The notes beneath the pieces were generated by a model, which did not search any database, had not been told where the DNA came from, and was given only the letters and a program-made list of their open reading frames with translations. A stretch of DNA of 52,409 nucleotides from Rhodanobacteraceae bacterium (GTDB taxonomy: Bacteria > Pseudomonadota > Gammaproteobacteria > Xanthomonadales > SZUA-5). Below, piece by piece: positions 7,317 to 15,277 of this stretch (position 1 is the first letter of the stretch; each line of letters begins with the position of its first letter). Both the position numbers and the translations under genes were made by a program. Location of the stretch: NCBI GenBank assembly GCA_016717705.1, contig JADKFD010000034.1, positions 1 to 52,409 on the forward strand. Direction: 5' to 3'.

Positions 7317-7733
7317 TTGGTGAACCTGGACATGCAAGGCATTGCCGAGCGCCTCAAACAGATGCGTGAAGAACGCGGACTGACACAGACCCGTTTAGCC
7401 GAACTACTAGGCATGGCGGCGCGCAGCTACAACCGCTGGGAGCGTGGCGGCCATACGCCAAGCTTGGAAATGCTGATCAAGACCGCCGATATCCTCCAGG
7501 TAAGCCTGGACGAACTGGCCGGACGTCAAGCCGTCAGCAGTGCACCCGCGATCCGCAATGCTGAACTGCAACAGCTGGTCCATGAAGTTGACGAACTACC
7601 TGATCGCGAGCAGCAGGCTCTGATTGTGGTGATAGACGGGTTAGTGAAGAGCGCGCAGGTCACGCGGACGGTCAACCGAAGCGTTGGGCCAAAGCGGATT
7701 GGTCCGCGCGAGGCCAGCCAGCAGAACCCTTGA
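7317..7733 (+). CDS. XRE-family (Cro/CI-type) transcriptional regulator
   Basis: About 138 residues. An N-terminal helix-turn-helix (IAERLKQMREERGLTQTRLAELLGMAARSYNRWERGGHTPSLEML split over helices 1-5) is followed by a short tail with ELPDREQQALIVVIDGLVKSA, probably a dimerisation helix. Start choice is unclear. TTG 7317 or GTG 7320 gives this frame and ATG 7332 is also possible. A better ribosome-binding site (GAAGGAG near 7281) precedes an ATG at 7297 that would join the frame if the C-run at 7306-7310 had one more base. The gene is divergent from the primase operon and upstream of the ImmA/IrrE-DUF4411 pair, so it may repress either or both. Family is certain; target is inferred from the tandem repeats upstream. 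Confidence 0.85.
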   Translation: MVNLDMQGIAERLKQMREERGLTQTRLAELLGMAARSYNRWERGGHTPSLEMLIKTADILQVSLDELAGRQAVSSAPAIRNAELQQLVHEVDELPDREQQALIVVIDGLVKSAQVTRTVNRSVGPKRIGPREASQQNP

Positions 7734-7845
7734 TCATCAAAGAGTCCTTGCCGCCGAAGTCCCCAGCACTTGATTTGCTTTGGCTCGATTTGCATCTGAG
7801 TTAGGCTTGATTCGACAACCAAAAACAGACCTGTTACCCACCGCT

Positions 7846-8500
7846 ATGCCCGCCATCAACCCCAACATATTGATCTGGGCCCGAGAAACGGCGGGGCTGT
7901 CGATCGACGATGCGGCAGAAAAACTCGGCATCGCCGAAGCGCGAGGCGTATCGCCTCTGGATCGTCTACGTGCGTACGAGTCTGGCGAACAACCACTCAG
8001 TCGGACCACGTTGGTCAAGATGTCCAAGATCTATCGCCGGTCGCTGCTGACCTTCTACTTGGATGCGCCGCCGCGAAAAGGTGATCGCGGCGAAGATTTC
8101 CGCACCCTGCCAAGCCAGCACACAGCCGACGAACCGCTCGTCGATGCATTGCTGCGCGACATCCGCGCCCGCCAATCGATGGTACGCACGCTGCTGGAAG
8201 AAGACGACGATGCCGAGGCCCTCCCGTTTATCGGCTCCATGAGCGTAAGTGCTGGCGTTCCCCAAGTGCTGAGCTCCATTCAATCGACGATCGATCTGGA
8301 CTTGGCCACTTTTCGATCCCAAGGGACGCCGGAAGCGGCCTTCACCTACCTGCGCAGTCGCGTCGAAGCGGTCGGCGTATTTGTGCTGCTCATCGGCAAT
8401 CTCGGCAGCCATCACACCAATCTGGATGTGTCCGCCTTCCGTGGCTTTGCCTTGGCCGATCCTCTGGCACCGTTCGTGGTCATCAACGACCAAGACGCCA
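7846..8500 (+). pseudogene. XRE-ImmA/IrrE antitoxin, N-terminal part (interrupted by IS1595-type element)
   Basis: Begins MPAINPNILIWARETAGLS at ATG 7846, the usual opening of XRE-COG2856 fusion proteins; an in-frame TTG at 7780 is less likely. It contains the helix-turn-helix (IDDAAEKLGIAEARG...LRAYESGEQPLS) and the linker (RRSLLTFYLDAPPRKGDRGEDFRTL), then the first half of the peptidase-like domain. The frame stops at an insertion element. Removing 8501-9569 plus one copy of the 8-bp duplication restores the reading ..VINDQDA-KSAWAFTLLHEVCHLW.., continuous with the C-terminal part. Such proteins are antitoxins or sensors that cleave or release a partner; here the partner is the DUF4411 gene downstream. 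Confidence 0.85.
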
Positions 8501-9569
8501 CCTGATTAGCGCCGAACCTCAGCCGAGAAAGTTGGAAGCCAGCCGCAGTCGCGTTTCGGGCCTCGGGTCGCACTGGATCATTGCATGAACGAGTCTGGGC
8601 AGCATTTCGCCGAGTCGGAATCTGCGGTTGAATCGGTAGGCCGCTTCGCCCGGCAAAACCGACGTGCGTATTTGGCCTGGCGGATCGAGTGATGACGCCG
8701 CTGATCGAACGCTTCACGTTGGACAACACGATGTTGACCCAGCGCGCGCCCCTGGCTTCGGTGGCCGCGCGACCGCCGCTAGTGTCCAGGACGGTCTGCG
8801 CATGTCCGGCGTCGATGAAGCGACGGAAAGCAAACAAGCCGTCGGTATAGACCTCGGCGTTTGGCTGCAATCGGCGCTCGGCCCAGTCACTGATGGAGTC
8901 GTTGTTGAACGCGCGCACCGGCTCGATGACCGCACATCTGGGACGCTCCAGATCGGTGTCGGTTTCAACGGCAACCAGGAACGCCTGTTTGTTCTCGGAG
9001 CCGCGGCCGGCCTTGCCGCCGTTGCGCTCACCCCCGAGGTAGGCGTCATCGATCTGCACCAAGCCATTGAGTTTCCTGGATTCTTCGCGTTCGGTCATGG
9101 CATGCATCACCTGCAATTAAGGCGCCAAGCGGTGCGGTAGCAGACACCCAACTGACGCTTGAGCTCGAGGGCAGACAGGTTGGTCTTGGCGCTCGTCAAC
9201 AAGTGCAGCGCAAGGAACCAGATGGAGAGCGGCAACTTGGTGGCTTCGAACATCGTGCCGGCGAGCAAAGGTGGTCTGATGGCGGCAATCGGTGCACTGG
9301 TAGTAGATCTGACCATCCCGTTTGAAGGTCGAGTGCGCGGAACCGGCGCACGCCGGCAGCGAAAACCTTCGGGCCAGCGAGCACTGAAGAGCGACTTCCG
9401 GCACTGCGCCTCGGAACCAAACTTCGCCGTGAACGCCGGCAACGACAGACCCGCCTGGAACTGCACCTTGTTCATCGCCATGACCCACCTCCGATCGGTT
9501 GTGGGTACACCCTCGGCGCTGCCTGTCTCAGATCATGAGACTCGCGGCTGAGGTTCGGCGCTAATCAGG
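8501..9569. mobile_element. IS1595-family insertion sequence with perfect ends and 8-bp target duplication
   Basis: The left end (8501-8525) starts CCTGATTAGCGCCGAACCTC and the right end (9545-9569) is its exact reverse complement, giving 25-bp terminal inverted repeats. The flanks AGACGCCA (8493-8500) and AGACGCCA (9570-9577) are a perfect 8-bp target-site duplication, the length usual for IS1595. The element is 1069 bp and carries a frameshifted transposase on the minus strand. Confidence 0.93.
8663..9481 (-). pseudogene. IS1595-family transposase (frameshifted)
   Basis: Pieces in different frames form one protein. It starts MNKVQFQAGLSLPAFTAKFG, continues with a zinc ribbon (Cys pairs in CPAC-like and YQCTDCRHQTT), then ATKLPLSIWFLALHLLTSAK.. 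and QLGVCYRTAWRL, and then, in another frame, the DDE domain with QIDDAYLGGERNGGKAGRGS and YTDGLFAFRRF. At least three frame changes are needed, near 9370, 9270 and 9110; at the last a few codons around KHKL are missing. As read it cannot make an active enzyme, so the element would move only if supplied in trans. Family assignment rests on the zinc ribbon plus the DDAYLGGER signature. Confidence 0.85.
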
Positions 9570-9577
9570 AGACGCCA

Positions 9578-10119
9578 AGTCAGCTTGGGCGTTCACATTG
9601 CTGCATGAAGTCTGCCACCTGTGGATCGGCGCATCCGGCGTGAGCGGTGCTTGGGGCGAGAGCCGCTTGGAGAAGTTCTGCAACGATGTCGCCAGCGCTT
9701 TTCTGCTCCCCAGCGACGAACTAGCGGCCCTGCAGCTCGAACCGAACTTGGACCGCCAAACCGTCATCGAGCGGATTGGTGAGTTCGCCCAAGAACGCCT
9801 GTTGAGCCGATCACTGGTTGCCTATCGGCTGTTCCAAACCCGACGCCTTTCTGAGCATTCCTGGCAAAGCCTGACCCAAGATTTTCGAGACCAGTGGCGA
9901 CAACAACGCGACGCCCAACGCGTCCGCAGCCGAGAGCAAAAAGGTGGACCCAACTACTACGTTGTCCGACGCCACAAACTCGGCGCGGCACTGCTGAAAT
10001 TCGTCGATCGCAACATGAGTGACGGCGCGTTGACGCCCACCAAAGCGGGCAAGGTGCTCGGCGTCAAACCGCGCAGCGTGGCTGCGCTGCTCAGCACCTT
10101 GCATCCGCAAATGGCCTAA
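9578..10119 (+). pseudogene. ImmA/IrrE peptidase domain, C-terminal part of the interrupted antitoxin
   Basis: Continues the frame of 7846-8500 after the insertion: KSAWAFTLLHEVCHLWIGASG. The zinc-protease-type HExxH is HEVCH at the codons from 9604. The third ligand region of the family is the Glu/Asn-rich RLEKFCNDVASAFLLPSDEL. A C-terminal extension with RREQKGGPNYYVVRRHKLG and a small helical end is typical of the XRE-COG2856 proteins paired with DUF4411 genes. The first internal ATG (after 9598) would start right at the active site, so this half is unlikely to be functional alone. The downstream DUF4411 gene begins four bases after the stop. Confidence 0.85.
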
Positions 10120-10122
10120 GCC

Positions 10123-10641
10123 GTGATCTACCTTCTGGATGCCAACGTTCTAATCACCGCCCATAGCTATTACTATCCAGTGGACGCCGTACCCGAATTT
10201 TGGTCATGGATAGCACATCAAGCCGCCAACAACAAAATCAAGATTCCGGTCGAAATCTATGAAGAAATCAAAGACGGCAGCAACGACGCTGAACAAGACC
10301 TGCTTTACGCATGGATACAGGATTCAGATCACAAAAAGGCGACAGTCTTATCCAAAGATGTCGACCCCGCAATGGTTCAGCGCGTCATCGCAGAAGGTTA
10401 TGCCAACGATTTGACAGACGACGAACTCGAACAACTGGGCCGCGACCCATTTCTGATCGCCTACGCACTGGCAGCACCCAATGACTACTGCGTGGTCACC
10501 ACCGAAGTATCCAAACCCAGAAAACAACGCCAAAATCGCCGCATTCCTGATGTATGCAACACCCTCGGCCTGCGTTGCATCGATACCTTCAGCATGCTTC
10601 GAGAACTGCAGTTTAGAACCAACTGGAATCAGGGCCGCTGA
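10123..10641 (+). CDS. DUF4411 PIN-like toxin
   Basis: 172 residues from a GTG four bases after the ImmA/IrrE stop, a spacing that implies translational coupling. The N-terminus MIYLLDANVLITAHSYYYP carries the first PIN-type acidic residue. The FWSWIAHQAANNKIKIPVEIYEEIKDG segment and the later DPFLIAYALAAPNDYCVVTTE (second and third acidic sites) match the DUF4411 family. DUF4411 genes are regularly found with XRE-ImmA/IrrE partners and are classed as PIN-like RNases in predicted toxin-antitoxin pairs. The antitoxin here is split by an insertion sequence, yet this gene is intact. Either it is harmless or silent, or it is not a strong toxin. Confidence 0.85.
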   Translation: MIYLLDANVLITAHSYYYPVDAVPEFWSWIAHQAANNKIKIPVEIYEEIKDGSNDAEQDLLYAWIQDSDHKKATVLSKDVDPAMVQRVIAEGYANDLTDDELEQLGRDPFLIAYALAAPNDYCVVTTEVSKPRKQRQNRRIPDVCNTLGLRCIDTFSMLRELQFRTNWNQGR

Positions 10642-10849
10642 GCCCCACATACGAATTCACCCGCAACCACCATTCCGCAGATCAACCCTTATGACCACCC
10701 GCTTCTTGGGTGTCCAAATATCCGCGAACGAGCGACCCGTCAGCCGATCCTCACCACACAGAAACGCCCGCCGCACGCAGCGCGACACGCAGCGAAAGGT
10801 GGTTCTGTGTGATTTAGTGTGGAAACGCGTTCACGCAAAGCCGGGCGTG
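10642..10849. other. Gap between DUF4411 gene and decayed ISL3 element
   Basis: No gene seen. An inverted repeat, CACACAGAA (about 10756) with TTCTGTGTG (about 10803), surrounds a GC-rich stretch. The right copy plus the AT-rich TGATTTAGTGTGG beside it may be the outer end of the ISL3 element, but I found no matching partner at the other side. Confidence 0.35.
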
Positions 10850-12005
10850 ACGGCGCCGGTGGTGCGCATTGGGTTGGGTGGCAGAGAGTCTGGCCGCGAT
10901 CAGGTAGATCACGGCGGATCAAAGCCGCGGGGCTCGTTGCTTGGCGGCTTGGAGGCTGTTCAGGAACGACGATCGGCGATGGCGCGGACTACCCCATCCA
11001 GGTGCTTCGTCGGAGTCCTGCCAGGTGACCATCGGCGCCAGCAGACTCCGCTGCGCCCAACTGACGATGCCACCAGGGTTGGCTCAGGTGGTCGCGGCAT
11101 CGGCCCTGGCGCGCACGATATCGCGGACGGCTTCCCTCATCGCCAAGCCGTCCTCGGTGTTTCGCGACTCTCAACCGGGCGATGAACTCGGCTTGTTTGG
11201 TAGTCAAGTTGGCCTCATAAATCGCCAGGCACGCTGTAGCGCTGCTTGCGCAGCATCGGCTCATGCTTGACCTCGGCACGGCGGACTTGATCGACCGCAT
11301 CGCTGGCCAGCGCCACCAGAAGGTGGAAGCTGATCGACGCATTCGGCAGATACTTTTGCGCACCGGCGATGAAGGCCCGAAAAGTCCATCGCAATATGTT
11401 CGATCTGCCCGGGGTCGCGCCGTGGCCAAGCAGTTCGCTTGCAAAGTCGCTCAGTGTCACTGATCCTTGCCCTCGGTGGCGAAGATCCTCGTCGCGCCGT
11501 GGCATCGGCAGCCAGTGACGTACTGATGATCGTCGCATCGCGGTCCATCGACCAGACCTCGCGGACGTCGGAGAAGGACTCGCATCGTAGGCTTTGAACA
11601 CTTGCTCAATCAGGCGCTCCCAGCCGCTGCGGCCGCACGCCCAACATTCGTGCGACCTCGGCCACCGGCAGGCGCTGGGCAAGCGCGCGGCCTCGAACAG
11701 CAGGGTGAAGCCGCTCCGCGGATTTGCCCACGGGACCTCGATCTGCGTGGTCTTGCCGCACTGGCAGGCGGTACGCTGCACGTCTGCATGCAGGAACGCT
11801 CGATACTGAAGAAGCTGGGATGCTGCCAGGTGCGCTCAAGACGATCCATGGATCAGTTGATCCGGCGCACCACAGACTGGGCACGCACCGCGCTTGCCGT
11901 CATAGTGCGGGCGAAAATGGATCGCGCCCTCGGTCGGTTGAAGTCGACATCGTTGCGGCAGGGCTGACGAGCCCCAGGGCTTGGAGTGAACAGTTCATGC
12001 AACAT
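10850..12005 (-). pseudogene. ISL3-family transposase remnant
   Basis: A transposase that can be read only by changing frame many times. It starts MLHELFT at 12005, then GLVSP, IHFRPHYDGKRGACPVCGAP (zinc finger) and CQCGKTTQIEVPWANPRSGFTLLFEA. Next come LPVAEVARMLGVRPQRL, a DDE-like VWSMDRDAT, RAFIAGAQKYLPNASISFHL and YEANLTTKQAEFIARLR. It ends with the LNSLQAAKQRAP motif near 10950. The order and spacing match ISL3 transposases. Frameshifts, a stop in the zinc-finger region and several lost segments make it non-functional. Extent is approximate. Confidence 0.8.
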
Positions 12006-12069
12006 GAGCAATCAAGTACACAGCAGTCGCCAGGCGGAATGCCCGAGCATTCCACGAAGATCAGCCTAC

Positions 12070-12117
12070 TCGACCCCTGTTCGTCAAGGGTTCGCTACGC
12101 CGCTGCGCGCCCTTGAC
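12070..12117. repeat. Inverted repeat between ISL3 remnant and IS21
   Basis: TTCGTCAAGGG and CCCTTGACGA flank a GC-rich loop that itself pairs (CGCTACGCCGCTGCGCG). It may be a transcription stop or an element end; no T-run follows. Nothing else is seen between the ISL3 remnant and the IS21 end. Confidence 0.4.
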
Positions 12118-12338
12118 GAGGCCGGGCTACGAGGCACTCAGGCCAACAGCGTGTTGCTGCTCACCCAAAACTGACCATCTCTGCTCGTTGAAAATTGACC
12201 AGGGATGGACGCCGAGGGAACGCCCCTCGGCGGTGTTTGGTTACCGGCTGTTGGCCGGTGCTGATGGGTCAGAACGGTTCGGCGTTGTCGTCCGGCTTGC
12301 CCTGATTTTTGCTCGCTTCGCGTGACTTGATGCGTGCC

Positions 12339-13125
12339 TTAGCGGCGCTGCTGCTGTGCCGGAACCGGTACGAGTCGTTGCCGGTCTCGACGATGTGGCA
12401 GTGGTGCGTCAGGCGATCGAGCAGTGCTGGTCATCTTAGCATCGACGAACACACTGACCCATTCGGCGAACATCAGGTTGGTGGTGATGATCACGCTAGT
12501 GTGCTCGTAGAGCTTGCTGAGCAGGTGGAACAGCAGCGCGCCGCCGGCTTGCGAGAACGGCATGTAGCCGAGTTCGTCGAGGATGACGAGATCGAGGTGC
12601 ATCAACTGGTGGGCGAGTCGTCCGGCTCGGCCGGTAGCTTTCTCTTGCTCAGGGCGTTGGCCCAGTTCCACGCAGGAGTAAGCGCACGCGTTTGCCGTGG
12701 CGGGTGATGGCTTGCACGCCGATGGCGGTGGCGAGATGGCTCTTGCCGGTGCCGGTGCCGCCGATGAACACGATGTTCTCGGCCTTTTCCGTGAAGTCGG
12801 TGCTGGCGAACTGCTCGATCTGGCGGCGGTCCAGCTTGCTCTGGGTGTAATCGAAGCCAGCCAGATCGCGATGCACCGGGAAGCGTGCCGTGTGCATCTG
12901 GTAGCGGATCGAGCGCAGGCCACGGTCGGTGCGCTCGGCTTCGAGCAGGTGGCGCAGCAGGGCATCCTCGACCTGCAGGCTCATCGCGCTGCGCTGCTGC
13001 AGGCTCTCGGCATAGGCGCTGGCCATGCCATACAGACGCAGTTCCCCAGGTTCGGCGATGAGATCAGCCACGACCCACCTCCTCGCGCAGGCGGTCGTAG
13101 CGACTGCTGTCGGCGATCGGCTCAT
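12339..13125 (-). pseudogene. istB: IS21 helper ATPase IstB (frameshifted)
   Basis: AAA+ helper of IS21. The first part reads LRLYGMASAYAESLQQRSA.. with Walker A GGTGTGKSHLATAIG. After a frame change near 12660 it continues with Walker B LDLVILDELGYMPFSQ and LLFHLLSKLYEHTSVIITTNLMF, and after another change near 12430 with a short ending. Normal IstB is about 250 residues in one frame. It lies just after istA, the standard order; the start is probably the GTG giving VADLIAEPGELRLYG near 13071. Confidence 0.85.
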
Positions 13126-13131
13126 CGGCGA

Positions 13132-14566
13132 TCACCAGCGCCGTGTCGACCCGCTCGGGCGGCGGCCCCTCGTGCAGTCGCGCCAGCACATTGAGGACGT
13201 GCTCCGCGCTTGGCCGGCCGTTTGCAGCACCAGGTCAATCGCCACCAGCACGGCTTCCAGGCCAAAGGTCGGCACGGCGGCCAGCACCTGCGCCATCACC
13301 CGATCACCTCCAGGCCTGCGGATCAGCGCCTGGCGCAAGCGCTGCAGCGAGTCCGGCAGATCGGCGAACGGCGCACCGTTGCGCAGCGCGCCGGGCTTGC
13401 GCTGCACCAGCGGCACATAGTGCTGCCAGTCGTAGACGATGTGATCGCGATCGCTGGCGCGAACGTGCTCGGCGACTACCGTGTGATCGTCGATGATCAC
13501 CACGCGATCCGGATACAGCCGCACACTGACCCGCTGTCCGGCCAGCGTACGGCACCGAGTAGCGGTTGCGGGCTGCCGACACCAGACAGGTGCTGGACAC
13601 CCGTGCCGGCGATTCCACGTAGCCGTCGAAGGCCGCCGGCATCGGCATCAGGTGCGGCTGCTCGTGCTCCAGCGCCTCGGCAATCGTCATCCCCGGACAC
13701 TCCGGATGCGCCGCCTGACGTGCCGCCACGCACTGGCTCGCCAGCCATTCGTTGATCTCGACGAAGCTGCCAAAGCGCTGCTCCAGCGCCGACTGCCAGA
13801 TCCGCCGCCGCGAGTCCTGAACTCCTTCTCGACCCGGCCCTTCTCCATCCGGAAGCCACGTTGCAGAAGTCCGGATCGAACAGGTAGTGCGCACACAGCG
13901 CTGAAAACCGCGCGTTGACGATGCGCGCCTTGCCGCGGCCCGGCACACGGTCCACCGCCGTCTTCATGTTGTCGTAGATGCCGCGCCTGGCCACCCCCGC
14001 CCAGGCCTGCCAGGCAGCGCGTATGCGCGTCGAACAGCATCTCGTGGCCCTGGCTCGGATACGCCACCAGCCAGAACGCCCGCGACGCGCACAGCTTCAT
14101 GTGCGCCAACTGGATCTTGCGATAGATCCCGCCGATGACGATGCCTTCCTCGCTCCAGTCGAACTGGAAGGCCTCACCCCACTCAAAACTCAGCGGCACG
14201 AACGCCGAGCGCGCCGTCACCGATCCCGCCGCAGATCGCCAAGCACGACTAAACTCGGTCAGTCGGCTGTAGCTACCGCAATAGCCCAGCCCCTTCAGCT
14301 GCTCCAGCAGCCGCAACGCCGTCCGCCGTTCCTTGCGCGGCCGCCGCGCATCCGTCTCCAGCGCCCTGCGCAACCACTCCCGCATGCGCGTCCAGGTTCT
14401 TGCTACCAACCGGCCGCTCGTAGCGCATCTCCTTCAGCACCGGCTCGACCAGCCAGCGCTTGATCGTGTTGCGCGACAGACTCGTCCGCCGAGCAATCTC
14501 ACTGATCGACAACCCTTCGCGCAACCGCATCCGTCGCACTTTCGCGTACATCGCCATGGTGTGCAC
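13132..14566 (-). pseudogene. istA: IS21 transposase IstA (frameshifted)
   Basis: Starts MYAKVRRMRLREGLSISEIA, the N-terminal helix-turn-helix of IstA (RTSLSRNTIKRWLVEP). Successive segments in changing frames follow: PRKERRTALRLLEQLKGLGY, SFEWGEAFQFDWSEEG (the first DDE acidic region) and HMKLCASRAFWLVAYPSQGHEMLFDAH. After these come GRGKARIVNARFSALCAHYLFDP and DRVVIIDDHTVVAEHVR. At least four frame breaks are required, near 14400, 13980, 13840 and 13550. As read it is inactive. Confidence 0.85.
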
Positions 14567-14674
14567 CTCGTCTCCTGACAGTGGTCCCCCACCGCAGGCT
14601 AGGCCTGAACACCCTGGTCAATTTTCAACGAGCAGAACCCCGTTTTGATGGTCAATTTTCAACGAGCGGCAACA

Positions 14675-15277
14675 CCTGATATCAGCCGCCTCCATCCAAA
14701 AAGCCTCGGTGAATTTTCCGTCTCTAACCAAGGCTTGAAGTCGAGCAATATAGGCACGATTACCTTGTGACGACAGCAGATCCGATGGTGCCTAAATTCC
14801 ATTGCGATGGCAGGGCCCGTATAATCAGTATAACCCGACAGCAACCTCCCCGCAGCTTTTGGCGGAATATGCTGAATCTCATACAACCCCTTCGGCGAGG
14901 CCAGATACTCGATAGCTTCCCCATGCGTAGCCAATAATACTATAGCGGGCTGCCGCCACCGAATATGCAATTGGCGTTATGCGTGAGCACACTGGACTTG
15001 CCAACATAGAACGTGTGAGCAAAATCAGAGTCTCGCCGGAGTCAAGGCGGATCGCAACCATTCGATACTCTTGATCTCCAACGATCAACTCCGTGATTGG
15101 GTAAAAATCCGTCTGCCCGGTATCTTCGTTATAACCGAGTACCAAATCACCCTCACGTACTTTGCTTATCTCCTTAAACCGCCAGAGGTTTGGACCAATG
15201 TCGCGCCATCAAGGCTATTTCCGCGACATCCACGCGAGAAGAGGCCACTTGCAGCGGGCGCAGTTCTCACGAGTACG
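14675..15277 (-). pseudogene. Hint domain plus toxin tip of the right Rhs gene (frameshifted, end cut by IS21)
   Basis: Beyond the stop of the 15278-17155 frame the other frames carry a coherent extension. A Hint (intein-like autoprocessing) domain reads GCRGNSLDGATLVQTSGG, VREGDLVLGYNEDTG, DQEYRMVAIRLDSGETL and the C-terminal HTFYVGKSSVLTHNANC, with nucleophile Cys and terminal His-Asn. Then comes a toxin-like tip: GLYEIQHIPPKAAGRLL, DYTGPAIAMEF, QGNRAYIARLQALV, KFTEAFWMEAADIR. The His-x-Pro-Pro motif and the MEAADIR end resemble a widespread Rhs-tip family of predicted nucleases. Four frame changes are needed, and the last residues are missing where IS21 begins at 14674. Hint identity is strong; tip function is uncertain. 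Confidence 0.75.

Larger units (their letters stand above)
12152..14674. mobile_element. IS21-family element with decayed istA and istB
   Basis: Both ends begin TGTTGC followed by copies of CTCGTTGAAAATTGACC. The left end carries one full copy near 12182-12200 and a divergent outer copy. The right end carries two copies in inverse orientation (about 14617-14637 and 14650-14669). Such multiple terminal repeats are characteristic of IS21. The element is about 2.5 kb with istA and istB on the minus strand. No target duplication is found: the left flank is CAACAGCG and the right flank CCTGATAT. This implies a rearrangement or deletion at one end after insertion. The right end truncates the toxin tip of the second Rhs gene. 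Confidence 0.85.
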
